Assembly: GCF_002008165.1 (NCBI RefSeq)
Contig: NZ_MRDM01000031.1
Location: forward strand, 203,850-267,849
DNA: 64,000 nt
Reading direction: 5' to 3'
DNA from: Rhizobium laguerreae
GTDB taxonomy: Bacteria; Pseudomonadota; Alphaproteobacteria; Rhizobiales; Rhizobiaceae
The notes under the pieces were generated by a model. It ran no database searches and was not told the origin of the DNA. It saw only the letters and a list, made by a program, of their open reading frames with translations. Both the position numbers and the translations under genes were made by a program. Below, one piece after another: positions 16,000 to 25,230 of the stretch (the first letter of the stretch is position 1; each line of letters opens with the position of its first letter).

Positions 16000-17283
16000 C
16001 TACCAGTTGGGCAGGCCGAGTTGCTTGGCCTGCTTGCGCACGTCGTCGTCATAGAGCTTTGCCGCGTCGGCCGGCTGGCGAATACCGGAGCCGACTTCGA
16101 CGGTGATCTGCTCGAGAGCCGGTCCCTTGATCGGCGAAACGAATTCCAGCGCCGGGGTCGTCTTGTCCTTGTCCTCGAAATAGGGAAGCATGTCCTTCAC
16201 CGCAGGCGGTACGTCGGCAGGCAGACCGCAGCCGTCGATCAAGGGAGGCCCTTGCACGGTGTTGGTTTCCACCATGATCTTGCAGCCTTCGACGCTTCCT
16301 GCGAAATCCACGAATTTCTTCGCTTCCTCTGCGTGCTGACTGGTAAGGGGAATGTAGAGGGCGGGCGGCATCCAGACCGTCAGGCCATTCGTCGCCGCGT
16401 CGTCGCTCGGCTGCGCGAAGAAACCGACATCTGCGAGGTTCTCGGGATAATTCTGCTTGAGCGCGCCGATTGCGAAGCTCAGCATTGGATAATGCGCTGC
16501 CTCGCCGGTTGCCACCATTCTCAAGCCATCGTCGTAGCTTGCCGCGCCGAAATCTTCGTTCATCAGGCCGGCGTCGTGAACGTCCTTCAGCCGTTCGAAG
16601 CCTTTCATGGCCGCCGGCGTCTGGGCATATTTCGCCTTGTTGGCGGTATAGTCCGCGGCAAAGTTCGGCACGGCGGCATGCAGGTTGTAATAGTCCGCCA
16701 GAACGAACAGCTGCGAGGTCCAGGTATCGCGATAGGTCTGCGCCACGGCGACCTTGCCTGATGCCTTGACCTTGGCGTTGTTCGCCATGAAGTCCGCCCA
16801 TGTCTTCGGGACTGACAAGCCGAGGTCCTGGTAGATTTTCCTGTTGTAGAGGACCCCGCCCGCCATCGCCGTGCCGAAGGGAACACCGTAGAGCTTGCCG
16901 TCGGCGCGGACGACCGACTTGAAGCCTTCGTCCACCGTCGCCTGCGACGCAAGACCGCTCAGATCGACAAGCGTCTGCGCGGGTTTCAGCGCCTGGAGCA
17001 GCGAGCCGGAATTATAGAGAAACACGTCGGACATCTCGCCCGTCGCTAGGCGCGTCTTGATGATGTTGTCACCCTCGCCACCGCCTGCCCGCGGCTCGAT
17101 TTCGATCGTCACGTCGGGCGCCTTTGTCTGATAGGCGGCAACCAGTGCCTCGGCCGCCGCGACGGTGTCCGGGTTATTGTCGATCAGGAATGACAGCGTG
17201 GTGTCTGCATGCGACGGCCCGGCCGCGACCAGTGCCAAAAGCGCGGACGCGCCCGCAAGAATGAGCTTTATCCGATGTGTCAT
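16000..17283 (-). CDS. Sugar ABC transporter substrate-binding protein
   Basis: This 427-residue periplasmic protein of the CUT1 extracellular solute-binding family has a signal peptide of about 26 residues ending AAGPSHA. Characteristic segments are LATGEMSDVFLYNSGSLLQAL near residue 80 and YGVPFGTAMAGGVLYNRKIY near residue 135, where sugar-binding loops lie. It is the second gene of the operon, 37 bases after the alpha-L-rhamnosidase gene, and two permeases follow. I infer a rhamnose-capped oligosaccharide or glycoside as ligand. No rhamnose catabolic genes accompany it in the window. Confidence 0.88.
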   Translation of the reverse strand: MTHRIKLILAGASALLALVAAGPSHADTTLSFLIDNNPDTVAAAEALVAAYQTKAPDVTIEIEPRAGGGEGDNIIKTRLATGEMSDVFLYNSGSLLQALKPAQTLVDLSGLASQATVDEGFKSVVRADGKLYGVPFGTAMAGGVLYNRKIYQDLGLSVPKTWADFMANNAKVKASGKVAVAQTYRDTWTSQLFVLADYYNLHAAVPNFAADYTANKAKYAQTPAAMKGFERLKDVHDAGLMNEDFGAASYDDGLRMVATGEAAHYPMLSFAIGALKQNYPENLADVGFFAQPSDDAATNGLTVWMPPALYIPLTSQHAEEAKKFVDFAGSVEGCKIMVETNTVQGPPLIDGCGLPADVPPAVKDMLPYFEDKDKTTPALEFVSPIKGPALEQITVEVGSGIRQPADAAKLYDDDVRKQAKQLGLPNW

Positions 17284-17320
17284 GACGTTCCTCCTCTGAA
17301 CGGTGCGACGTGTATGCTCC

Positions 17321-19642
17321 TCAAGAATTGGGTAGGGAAAAGACTAGTCGGTGTGTCCCCGGGGCAAGAACGGCTTCCTCGACGACGGGCTCTCCGTCGA
17401 GCGACGGGTTTTGATGCCGTTTTCCGGGTCGGAAGCGGCCGATGCAGCCTTCCGGAAGGGTCAGCACATAGGTGATCTTGTTGCCGTCGCACTGCCAGCC
17501 GGCCTCGATGCGTCCCTGGCTGATATCATGATGGGCCGAAACCGGCGAAAGGGACGGAATCGGCGCCGGGTCGACAATGACCTCGGCAAATCCGGGTGCG
17601 CTCGGGCTCGGCGAAATTCCCGCGACGCTTTCGAACAGCCATTGGCAGACCGCGCCATAGGCATAGTGGTTGTAGCTGTTCATGTCGGGTTCGTAGATGG
17701 TGCCGTCAGGCGCCATGGAATCCCAGCGCTCCCAGATCGTCGTCGCCCCCTTCGACACCTGGTAGAGCCAGCCCGGCACATCCTCCTGCAGGAAGACTTT
17801 TTCGGCAAGATCGTCCATTCCGAGCTTCGTCAGGGCCGGCAGCAGGGCCGGCGTGCCGATGAAGCCAGTGCCGATCTTGTAGTCGGCATCGATGATCACC
17901 TGCCGAAAATGCTGCTGTGCGGCTTTCCTGTGCTGCGCCGGTATCAGGTCGTGGAGGAAGGCCAACGCATAGGACGTCTGGTCATTGTGCGCGAGCCGTC
18001 CCGCAGGCGTGATGAACTCGTTGGCGAATGTCAGCCGGATCTCGTTTACGCGCTGTTTCATCTTCTCTTCAAGGGCATGCTCGCCGAGAGTGGCTGCGAT
18101 CCTTGCCAGAAGGTCGGTCGAGATGAAGTGGTAGAGCGTCGCCGCGCAATCGTCGGCGATCGTCGGACGAGGCTTTCGATTGTCGCCGACCGGCTGCAGC
18201 CAGTCGCCGAAGGTGAAGCCGCGGGCGCCCCAATGTGACGGCGGACGCACGAGCGGACCATCCGAGATGGACCAGACGAAATCGACCCAGCGCACCATCG
18301 AATCCAGGCACTCCGTCAGAACGGCCCGATCGCCGTAATGGGTGTAGAGTACCCACGGGATGACGACGATCGCGTCGCCCCAGCCGGTCGAGCCGGCATA
18401 GCCCGGGAAATTGGCCGGATGTAAGCGCGTCGGATCCGGCGAGAAATGCGAGACGGCGCCGTCTTCGCGCTGATCGGCCATCACATCGCGCAGATATTTC
18501 CTGAGGAACGACTGGCTGTCGCTCAGCCAGCACGCGGTTGCGGCAAACACCTGGGCATCGCCCGTCCAGCCGAGGCGTTCGTCGCGCTGCGGGCAATCGG
18601 TCGGCACTTCGACGAAATTCGCGCGTTGCGACCAGATGGTATTCTCGACGAGGCGATTGACCAGCGCATTGCCCGAGGTGAAGCCGCCGGCAGGCTCGGG
18701 CACAGATGAGATCGGGATGGATGCGATTGCGAGGATCTTCGCATCGCCCTTGATCGTCACCCTGGCATAGCGGAAGCCGTGGAAGGTGAAATGCGGCGCG
18801 TAGGTCTCGTCGCCGTCTCCCCGCAGCGTGTAGACGGTGTGCGCGGCGGCCGTGCGATAGTTGCGATTGTCGAAATGACGGTCGGGACCGAGAACTTCCG
18901 AATGCTCCACCCGGACTTCGGCGCCGGCAGCGCCTCGGACGGTATATCTAACATAGCCGCCGGCATTCTGGCCGAAGTCATAGACCGTCCTGCCGCCATC
19001 GTCAGTCCAGCTTTCGACCGGAGCAAGCGGCTGCAACTCCCGCACCGCCGCAGTTTCATGCGCGACGAGCAGCGCCCTGTCGAACGGCAATCTTTCGGTG
19101 CCGTGGGTCTCGGCATAGTTTTCCTCGCGGGCATCATAGACTTCGCCAAAGTAGATCCCCGACTGCAGGATCGGCAAAACACCGCTTCGCCATGTCGTGT
19201 CGGTGGAAAGAACGGTGCCATCAGCTCCGATCAGATCCGCAATGGCGCCGATCCTGTCGCCCCAGCAGTTCGGGATCGCCTTGGCGCCCCACATCAAGGG
19301 CGATCGGTACCATCCGTCGGCAAGCCAGATTTCAATGCGGTTCGGCCCCGGCTTGAGCAGGGTCGAGACGTCGTATCGCTGATAGGCAATGCGATCGTCG
19401 TAGTTCGTCCAGCCTGGTGTCAAGAGGTCACTGCCGACGCGGACGCCGTTGATGAAGCAGCGGTAGAGGCCAAGTGCGGAGATAAAGAGCTCGACGGGAA
19501 GCTTGGCGCCATCATGTTCGAAAGTCTTGGAGACGAAGCTTGCGGCCGTACCCTGGCCGCCGTCCGATAGTGGCGCGATCATATCCCCGGACCAGGCGCG
19601 CGAAACGAGGTTGCCGCTGATGGCTGCCGGCTGAAAGTTCAT
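17321..19642 (-). CDS. GH78 alpha-L-rhamnosidase
   Basis: This 773-residue enzyme has N-terminal beta-domains (residues 1-320, including the LGLYRCFINGVRVG lectin-like segment) and a catalytic (alpha/alpha)6 barrel. The barrel carries the GH78 signatures DCPQRDERLGWTGDAQVFA near residue 345 and GATTIWERWDS near residue 627. A C-terminal beta-sandwich follows. The enzyme releases terminal L-rhamnose. No signal peptide is present, so it acts in the cytoplasm on imported rhamnosides. The ATG at 19642 has GGGAGGA upstream. It is the first gene of an operon with its own importer and is divergent from a LacI regulator whose likely operator is at 19659-19690. Confidence 0.92.
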   Translation of the reverse strand: MNFQPAAISGNLVSRAWSGDMIAPLSDGGQGTAASFVSKTFEHDGAKLPVELFISALGLYRCFINGVRVGSDLLTPGWTNYDDRIAYQRYDVSTLLKPGPNRIEIWLADGWYRSPLMWGAKAIPNCWGDRIGAIADLIGADGTVLSTDTTWRSGVLPILQSGIYFGEVYDAREENYAETHGTERLPFDRALLVAHETAAVRELQPLAPVESWTDDGGRTVYDFGQNAGGYVRYTVRGAAGAEVRVEHSEVLGPDRHFDNRNYRTAAAHTVYTLRGDGDETYAPHFTFHGFRYARVTIKGDAKILAIASIPISSVPEPAGGFTSGNALVNRLVENTIWSQRANFVEVPTDCPQRDERLGWTGDAQVFAATACWLSDSQSFLRKYLRDVMADQREDGAVSHFSPDPTRLHPANFPGYAGSTGWGDAIVVIPWVLYTHYGDRAVLTECLDSMVRWVDFVWSISDGPLVRPPSHWGARGFTFGDWLQPVGDNRKPRPTIADDCAATLYHFISTDLLARIAATLGEHALEEKMKQRVNEIRLTFANEFITPAGRLAHNDQTSYALAFLHDLIPAQHRKAAQQHFRQVIIDADYKIGTGFIGTPALLPALTKLGMDDLAEKVFLQEDVPGWLYQVSKGATTIWERWDSMAPDGTIYEPDMNSYNHYAYGAVCQWLFESVAGISPSPSAPGFAEVIVDPAPIPSLSPVSAHHDISQGRIEAGWQCDGNKITYVLTLPEGCIGRFRPGKRHQNPSLDGEPVVEEAVLAPGTHRLVFSLPNS

Positions 19643-19658
19643 CAAGTCCTCCCGACGA

Positions 19659-19690
19659 ATGTAGAACGTTCTCCATATAACGTTCTACAT
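19659..19690. promoter_or_regulatory. LacI-type operator between the rhamnosidase operon and its regulator
   Basis: ATGTAGAACGTT (19659-19670) and AACGTTCTACAT (19679-19690) are perfect 12-bp inverted arms eight bases apart. Each arm ends in AACGTT, itself a palindrome with the central CG typical of LacI-family sites, so this may be two adjacent operators. It sits 17 bases upstream of the rhamnosidase start. Confidence 0.65.
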
Positions 19691-19784
19691 TTTCTTCGGA
19701 AGCGCAATAGAATTTTCGTTGCCAGTCTGCCATGGTGATTCTGCGGGCGATGTTGAAGACCCGCAGCCGCAAGCCAGAGAGTTC

Positions 19785-20843
19785 ATGTCAATCGAAGACA
19801 AACAAAAGCCGCAACGAAACGGTCGCGTGACGATCCGGACCGTGGCAGCTCACGCAGGCGTATCGGTCGCAGCGGTTTCCAAGGTGATGCGAAATGCCTA
19901 TGGCGTCAGTGATGCGCTGCGCGCAAGAGTGACCGATGCCATCGAGACACTCGCCTATCGCCCTTCGCGGGCAGCTAGAGGGCTGCGTGGCCGGAGTTTC
20001 ACCATCGGCGTGCTCTTGATCGATATTCGCAATCCCTTCCTTCCGGAGGTGATTGCCGGCGTGAACGAGGTGCTTGGGCCTTCGCACTACCAGGCGATGA
20101 TCGGCGTCAGCGATGCGCGCGTGCAGCTGGAGACGTCGTTGATCGAGTCGATGATCGACTACAAGATGGACGGCCTTATCCTCGTTGCGCCGCGTTTGCC
20201 CTCGGAGATCCTCGCAAAATTCGCGGTCCAGATACCGATCGTCGCCGTCGGTTACCACAATGCCAGCGCCTCGGCCTTCGACACCGTCAATGCCGACGAT
20301 CAGCGCGGGGCGGAGATTGCCGTAGAAGCGCTTCTGGCCTGCGGCTATCGCGATATCGAAATGCTCAGCCTTGGCGAGCGCCAGGGGCACGCGGTCTCCG
20401 TCGTCCGCCAGCGTGAGATCGGGTTTCGCCGGGCGATGCAGCGTGGCGGGCTCGGCTCCTCGCCAGCGATCGGCAAAATTCCCATTGCTTCGCCGAAGCG
20501 GGAAGAGGCGATGCGAAAGTTCCTATCGAGGAAGGACAGGCCGCGCGCCGTATTCTGCTGGAGCGATCTCGACGCGATTACCCTTCTGAGCCTGGCTATG
20601 GAGATGGGTGTGCGCGTGCCCGAAGACCTCGCCGTCATCGGATACGACAATTCGTCGACCGCGGCACTCGGCCTCGTCAATCTCGCAAGCATCGACCAGT
20701 CGGGCAGGGAGCTTGGCCAGATAGCAACTCGAGCCCTCATTTCCAGAATAGAAGGCCGCACCGCTTCCGAGCATATTTTCCAGATACCGTCGCTGGTCAG
20801 CCGCAACAGCCTGACCCGTTCCGGCAATTCCACGGATAGATAA
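19785..20843 (+). CDS. LacI-family transcriptional regulator (rhamnoside locus)
   Basis: This 352-residue regulator has an N-terminal helix-turn-helix (VTIRTVAAHAGVSVAAVSKV, residues 14-33) with the LacI hinge near residues 55-65 (RPSRAARGLR). A periplasmic-binding-like effector domain follows (IGVLLIDIRNPFLPEVIAGV; later VIGYDNSS). The ATG at 19785 puts the DNA-binding domain at the usual position; an upstream in-frame start adds 22 unrelated residues. It is divergent from the rhamnosidase operon and most likely represses it through the site at 19659-19690 until a rhamnose-type inducer binds. Confidence 0.9.
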   Translation: MSIEDKQKPQRNGRVTIRTVAAHAGVSVAAVSKVMRNAYGVSDALRARVTDAIETLAYRPSRAARGLRGRSFTIGVLLIDIRNPFLPEVIAGVNEVLGPSHYQAMIGVSDARVQLETSLIESMIDYKMDGLILVAPRLPSEILAKFAVQIPIVAVGYHNASASAFDTVNADDQRGAEIAVEALLACGYRDIEMLSLGERQGHAVSVVRQREIGFRRAMQRGGLGSSPAIGKIPIASPKREEAMRKFLSRKDRPRAVFCWSDLDAITLLSLAMEMGVRVPEDLAVIGYDNSSTAALGLVNLASIDQSGRELGQIATRALISRIEGRTASEHIFQIPSLVSRNSLTRSGNSTDR

Positions 20844-20883
20844 TAGCGCGCCGCCGCCGTGTCACTGTTCGTTGCCGTCGTTT

Positions 20884-21918
20884 TCAGTCGGATTGAAGGG
20901 GGCTGCCGCAAGACTGCCGCACGACCAGGCGACACGGCAATCGGGTGATGCCGGCAGGGACCGGTTCACCCTTGGAGAGGCTGAGGATTGCCAGGCCGGC
21001 GCGATGGCCCAGTTCCTTCAACTCCATGTCGATGGTGGTCAGCGGCGGGCGCGTTTGCCGTGCGACGACCTCCCAATTGTCGAACCCGACCACGGCGACA
21101 TCCGTGGGAATCTCCACATTGAGGTCGCGCAGCGCGTCGATGACGCCGCGGGCGATCTCGTCACTGCCGCAGAAGATGGCGTCGGGCTTTGGGCCGGGCC
21201 GGGCAAAGACCGTCTGGACGGCTTCGTGACCCCATTCCTCCGACCACTCGCCGAACATCGCTTCGGCACCGTCGCCGCAGGCGTCGAGATAGGATTGGGC
21301 GCGGATGCGAGCGGCCAGGTAATCCCGCGGGCCGGTGATGTGCAGGATCCGCGACCGGCCTAGTTCCTTGAGATGGTCGACGGCGAGGCGCGCGCCCTGT
21401 TCGTCGTCGGGAAAGAAGGTGACGCTGTCGGCCGGTCCCTCGGCAAAGACGTAGACGACGGGTATCGGCAAGCGGGACAGCTGGACCGGCGGCGCGAGGT
21501 CGAGGCGCGTCGCGGTGAATATGATGCCGTCGACCTGCCTGTCGAGCAGCGCCTCCAGGTGCAGCTGGGCGAGCCTTGGATCATTGTTCGTGGCGCAGAG
21601 GAAGACGGAAACGCCGTGATCGACCAACACTTCCGACACCCCGGCCGCCATTGGCAGCGTCAGTCTGCCATAGGTGTCGTTGGTCAGCATGCCGATCGCA
21701 TGGCTTCGCTTGCTTAGCAACCCACGGGCGAGTGCGTTCGGCCGAAACCCAATCTCTTCTGCCACACGCCGGACCCGTTCGCGCGTCTCCGCATTCGTCC
21801 GGCCGGTGCCGTTCAGCGCGTTCGACGCCGTCGAAATGCTGACGCCCGCAGCCTTCGCCACGTCGTAGATCGTCCGTCTCCGATCACCGGTATTCTTCAA
21901 ACCACGCCTCGTCTTCAA
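20884..21918 (-). CDS. LacI-family transcriptional regulator (arabinofuranoside locus)
   Basis: This 344-residue LacI-family protein has its helix-turn-helix at residues 17-38 (TIYDVAKAAGVSISTASNAL), then RPNALARGLLSKRS and the effector domain ending in VVGFDNWEVV and a ligand-pocket region. No ATG is available. TTG at 21918 or TTG at 21900, which has GAGG eight bases upstream, must start it. It is divergent from the sugar importer containing the GH127 gene, and a perfect 18-bp palindrome (21923-21940) lies immediately upstream of its start. It probably represses itself and that operon. Confidence 0.88.
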   Translation of the reverse strand: MKTRRGLKNTGDRRRTIYDVAKAAGVSISTASNALNGTGRTNAETRERVRRVAEEIGFRPNALARGLLSKRSHAIGMLTNDTYGRLTLPMAAGVSEVLVDHGVSVFLCATNNDPRLAQLHLEALLDRQVDGIIFTATRLDLAPPVQLSRLPIPVVYVFAEGPADSVTFFPDDEQGARLAVDHLKELGRSRILHITGPRDYLAARIRAQSYLDACGDGAEAMFGEWSEEWGHEAVQTVFARPGPKPDAIFCGSDEIARGVIDALRDLNVEIPTDVAVVGFDNWEVVARQTRPPLTTIDMELKELGHRAGLAILSLSKGEPVPAGITRLPCRLVVRQSCGSPLQSD

Positions 21919-21922
21919 TTTA

Positions 21923-21940
21923 TGCTAAAAGCTTTTAGCA
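21923..21940. promoter_or_regulatory. Perfect 18-bp palindromic LacI-type operator
   Basis: TGCTAAAAGCTTTTAGCA is a perfect palindrome beside the regulator start. A weaker relative, GTTAAAAGGTTTTATC, lies about 15 bases further at 21955-21970. The pair is well placed for repression of both divergent transcripts. Confidence 0.6.
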
Positions 21941-21997
21941 GAAAAAATCGTGCTGTTAAAAGGTTTTATCAATCGCACACGTGATTTATGCACACAG

Positions 21998-22007
21998 ACT
22001 GTCGACA
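21998..22007 (+). promoter_or_regulatory. ACTGTCGACA motif upstream of the arabinofuranoside importer
   Basis: ACTGTCGACA here recurs exactly at 29285-29294 in the promoter between the DapA-family and GntR genes. Its TGTCGACA core is palindromic and the flanking ACA bases are also shared. I infer a common GntR operator controlling both units. Confidence 0.5.
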
Positions 22008-22079
22008 CCAAAAAAATTCTGATTTAACGTCCGTTTCGTCCGAAGGCCTGAGGCCTGAACGAGAAAAAGGGGAACAAGC

Positions 22080-23327
22080 ATGCTTCGACTGAAAACAACG
22101 ATCACTGCTCTTGCGCTGCTGGCAAGCTCTTCTCTCGCCAGCGCCGAAGAAATCACCCTATGGGTGCGCACGTCCTCCGGCGCCGTCCTTCAGGGGCTGG
22201 CCGACAAATACAACGCATCGCACGCCGACAAGGTCAACGTTACCCAGATCACGGCAGAGCAGATGGTGCCGAAGCTGGGTGCGGCGATTGCCGGCAGCGC
22301 GGCTCCTGACGGCGCCGTGCTCGACCTGATCTATCTCCCGACCTTTGCCGCGGCGGATGGTCTCGAGGATATCTCCGACTTCGTGAAGGGCCTACCCTAT
22401 TCCTCGGCGATGAGCCCGTCCCACATCCGCCTTGCCACCTATGACGGCAAGATCTACGGCGTGCCGGCCCTGCCGGATGCCTCGATCATCGCCTATAACA
22501 CCGATCTCTTCACCAAGGCCGGCCTCGATCCCAACAAGGCGCCGGCATCGATGGAGGAGATCGCCGCCGATGCCAAAAAGATCGCCGCGCTCGGCAACGA
22601 GACCTACGGCTTCTATTTCGTGGCGAATTCGGGAAGCTGGCTGATCTACGACTTCCTGCCGCATCTTTGGGCCGCCAATGCCGATGTGCTGAGCGATGAT
22701 GGCCGTAGCGCCACGGTCGATACGCCGGCGCTGCGTGAGACCATCGCTGCCTATCGCGATATGTGGAAGGCCGGTGCGATCCATCCGACCTCGCGTTCCG
22801 GCAACGGCAACAATGCCGTCGAGGCCTTCGCCTCGGGCAAGGTCGGCATCCTGATGACCGGCTCCTACATCGTCAATCTGCTGACCAGCAAATTTCCCGA
22901 TGTGAAATTCGCCGTTGCACCGATCCCCGGGCCGAAGGGCGGTGAATCGAGCTTTGCCGGCGGTGACACGCTTTCCCTGATAAAGGGCATCAGCGACGAG
23001 AAGAAGAAAGTCGCGCTCGATTTCGTCAATTTCTACATGCAGCCCGAGCAGCAGGTCTATATCACCCAGGAATCGGGGATGCCCTCGCGCACCGACCTCG
23101 CAGCGGAAGCCTATGCAAAGTTCGACCCGCGCAATCTCGTCGCCTACAATATCCTCGCCAATGCGCGCACGCCCTACACATTTTCGTCCGACGAACTCTT
23201 CGTCAGCCGCACCGGACCCTTCCTCAATCTGATCCAGGGCACGATCTTCGGTGACGATGTCGACGGAACGATCGCCAAGACGCAGGCCGACTTCACCCGC
23301 ATCCTCGAACGCACCAATCCGAACTGA
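22080..23327 (+). CDS. Sugar ABC transporter substrate-binding protein (arabinofuranoside locus)
   Basis: This 415-residue periplasmic sugar-binding protein has a signal peptide ending SSLASA near residue 22. Family segments are YDGKIYGVPALPDASIIAYNTDLF (middle) and FASGKVGILMTGSYIV. AAGGGGAA lies upstream of the ATG at 22080. It heads an operon of binding protein, two permeases, GH127 beta-L-arabinofuranosidase and ATPase, so its ligand is probably an L-arabinofuranoside. Regulation appears to involve the LacI palindrome and the ACTGTCGACA motif upstream. Confidence 0.9.
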   Translation: MLRLKTTITALALLASSSLASAEEITLWVRTSSGAVLQGLADKYNASHADKVNVTQITAEQMVPKLGAAIAGSAAPDGAVLDLIYLPTFAAADGLEDISDFVKGLPYSSAMSPSHIRLATYDGKIYGVPALPDASIIAYNTDLFTKAGLDPNKAPASMEEIAADAKKIAALGNETYGFYFVANSGSWLIYDFLPHLWAANADVLSDDGRSATVDTPALRETIAAYRDMWKAGAIHPTSRSGNGNNAVEAFASGKVGILMTGSYIVNLLTSKFPDVKFAVAPIPGPKGGESSFAGGDTLSLIKGISDEKKKVALDFVNFYMQPEQQVYITQESGMPSRTDLAAEAYAKFDPRNLVAYNILANARTPYTFSSDELFVSRTGPFLNLIQGTIFGDDVDGTIAKTQADFTRILERTNPN

Positions 23328-23341
23328 ATCCGACGGGGCTT

Positions 23342-23369
23342 CGGCAGGGTATTCACGGATGCCCTGCCG
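23342..23369 (+). terminator. Hairpin between binding-protein and permease genes
   Basis: CGGCAGGG and CCCTGCCG form an 8-bp stem around a 12-base loop, 14 bases after the stop. It lacks a U-run and is another post-binding-protein hairpin, probably tuning expression of the permeases. Confidence 0.55.
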
Positions 23370-23411
23370 TTCCCTTCACATCTCGACATTCAAACGGAAG
23401 GAGGAGTTGCG

Positions 23412-24335
23412 GTGATACCCTCGACACTTCGCAACCGGAGGCGCACAGCCGCTACCGGAGAGCCCGAGCCGAAGGGTTGGCTCGGCCTTGCCTTCATCTT
23501 GCCGGGCTTGCTGTTCATCGTCGTGCTCTTCCTCGTGCCGCTTGTCATGACCGTCTGGATGAGCTTCTACAACTGGCCGCTTCTCGGCCGGACGAAGTTC
23601 GTCGGCCTGTCCAACTATGCCGAACTGATCGGCGACACCCAGCTCTGGCATTCCCTGGGCTTCACGCTGCTCTACACCGTGCTGGTCACGGCTGCGATCT
23701 TCCTGGTGGCCTTTCCCCTGGCGCTGCTCGTCGACCGGCCGCTGCGTATCGCCGGTTTTTTCCGCACGATCTATTTCATGCCTGTCGTCATCGGCTTCGG
23801 GGCGGCCTCGACATTGTGGATGTGGCTGCTCAATCCAGATAGCGGCGTCTTTGCGCAGCTGTTGCGCGGCGCGGGCATCATCGACAGCGCGCCGAGGCCG
23901 CTTGAAAGTTTCTGGCCGGCGCTCGGCGTCGTCATCCTGATGGTCGTCTGGAAAACGGCGGGCTTCACGATGATCATCCTCCTGACCGGCCTTCAGAGCA
24001 TTTCGAACGACGTCATCGAAGCCGCCAGGATCGACGGCGCCAGCGTCTGGAGCCGGTTTCGCCGGATCACGCTGCCTTTGATGAGAAACTCGGTGGTGCT
24101 GGCGCTCGTCCTCAACGTCACTTCATCGATGCTGGCCTTCGATCAGTTCTTCATCATCACCCAGGGCGGCCCTGAGAACAGCACGATCTCCGCGGTCTTC
24201 TCGATCTATCTCGCGTCGTTCTCATCCTACCGTCTCGGTTACGGCTCGGCGATCTCCTTTGCCCTGCTCGTCGTCCTGGTGGCGATCAGCGCGATCCAGT
24301 TCGTCCTGCTGCGCCAGCGGCCGGAGGAGGGTTGA
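23412..24335 (+). CDS. Sugar ABC transporter permease (MalF/UgpA-like)
   Basis: This 307-residue CUT1-class permease has a first helix near residues 20-45 (LGLAFILPGLLFIVVLFLVPL). The EAA loop IEAARIDGASVWSRFRRITLPLMRN lies near residue 200. It starts at GTG 23412 with AAGGAGGAG upstream. It is coupled to the next permease by a TGATG overlap. It forms half of the importer channel in the arabinofuranoside operon. Confidence 0.9.
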   Translation: MIPSTLRNRRRTAATGEPEPKGWLGLAFILPGLLFIVVLFLVPLVMTVWMSFYNWPLLGRTKFVGLSNYAELIGDTQLWHSLGFTLLYTVLVTAAIFLVAFPLALLVDRPLRIAGFFRTIYFMPVVIGFGAASTLWMWLLNPDSGVFAQLLRGAGIIDSAPRPLESFWPALGVVILMVVWKTAGFTMIILLTGLQSISNDVIEAARIDGASVWSRFRRITLPLMRNSVVLALVLNVTSSMLAFDQFFIITQGGPENSTISAVFSIYLASFSSYRLGYGSAISFALLVVLVAISAIQFVLLRQRPEEG

Positions 24336-25204
24336 TGGAACGGCTCAACCACAAACTCGCAGCGAAGCCGGTGAGCGAGCGGCTCGGTTATCTCGCCTTC
24401 GTTCTGGCGGCATGCGTCTTTGCCGTCTTCTTCGTTATGCCGATCGTCTGGTCCTTCGCCAATTCCTTCAAACCCGCGGCCGCAGCACTTGCCGATCCGG
24501 CAGCGCTTTTCTCGAAGGCATTCTCGCTCGAAAACTACCGCCGTCTCGAACATGTCGGCGCCGGCTGGTACGTCTATGCCGGTAATTCGGTGCTGATTGC
24601 CGCCGGAACGGTGGCCCTGACGGTACTCGTCTCGGTGCCGGCGGGATACGGTTTTTCGAAATTCCGCTTTCCCGGCCAGTCGCTGCTCTTCGTGCTGATC
24701 ATGGCAACGATGATGATCCCGTTCCAGTCGATCCTGACGCCGCTTTTCCTGATCCTGAAAGTCTTCCGGCTGCAGAACAATCTTTTCGGCCTGGTGCTGA
24801 TCTACGTGACCTTCCAGCTTCCTTTTTCCGTTTTCATGATGCGCAACGCCTTCGACGCGGTGCCGAAGGCGTTGATCGAAGCGGCGCGGATAGATGGCGC
24901 GTCGCAGGCGACGATCCTGCGCCGGATCATGCTGCCGATCGCGCTTCCCGGTGTCGCCACCGTTGCCATGTTCGCCTTCCTGAATTCCTGGAACGAATTC
25001 CTCGCTGCCCTCATCTTTCTGTCCGATCAGAACAAGTTCACGCTGCCGATCATGCTGGTGAATGTTTCGTCGGGCATCTATGGCATCATCGACTGGGGCG
25101 CGCTTCAGGCCGGCATAGCCGTGACTATGGTTCCCTGCATCCTGCTTTTCCTTCTCTTGCAACGATATTACGTGCGCGGCCTGACGGCCGGCGCCGTGAA
25201 GTAA
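24335..25204 (+). CDS. Sugar ABC transporter permease (MalG/UgpE-like)
   Basis: This 289-residue CUT1-class permease has its first helix about residues 18-40, EAA loop IEAARIDGASQATILRRIMLPIALP and the characteristic C-terminus GLTAGAVK. The ATG at 24335 shares one base with the preceding stop and has GGAGGAGG upstream. It is followed 26 bases later by the GH127 gene, so the hydrolase is embedded inside the transporter operon. Confidence 0.9.
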   Translation: MERLNHKLAAKPVSERLGYLAFVLAACVFAVFFVMPIVWSFANSFKPAAAALADPAALFSKAFSLENYRRLEHVGAGWYVYAGNSVLIAAGTVALTVLVSVPAGYGFSKFRFPGQSLLFVLIMATMMIPFQSILTPLFLILKVFRLQNNLFGLVLIYVTFQLPFSVFMMRNAFDAVPKALIEAARIDGASQATILRRIMLPIALPGVATVAMFAFLNSWNEFLAALIFLSDQNKFTLPIMLVNVSSGIYGIIDWGALQAGIAVTMVPCILLFLLLQRYYVRGLTAGAVK

Positions 25205-25230
25205 CAGCGCTCGTCCGCTCAGGAGTCCTC

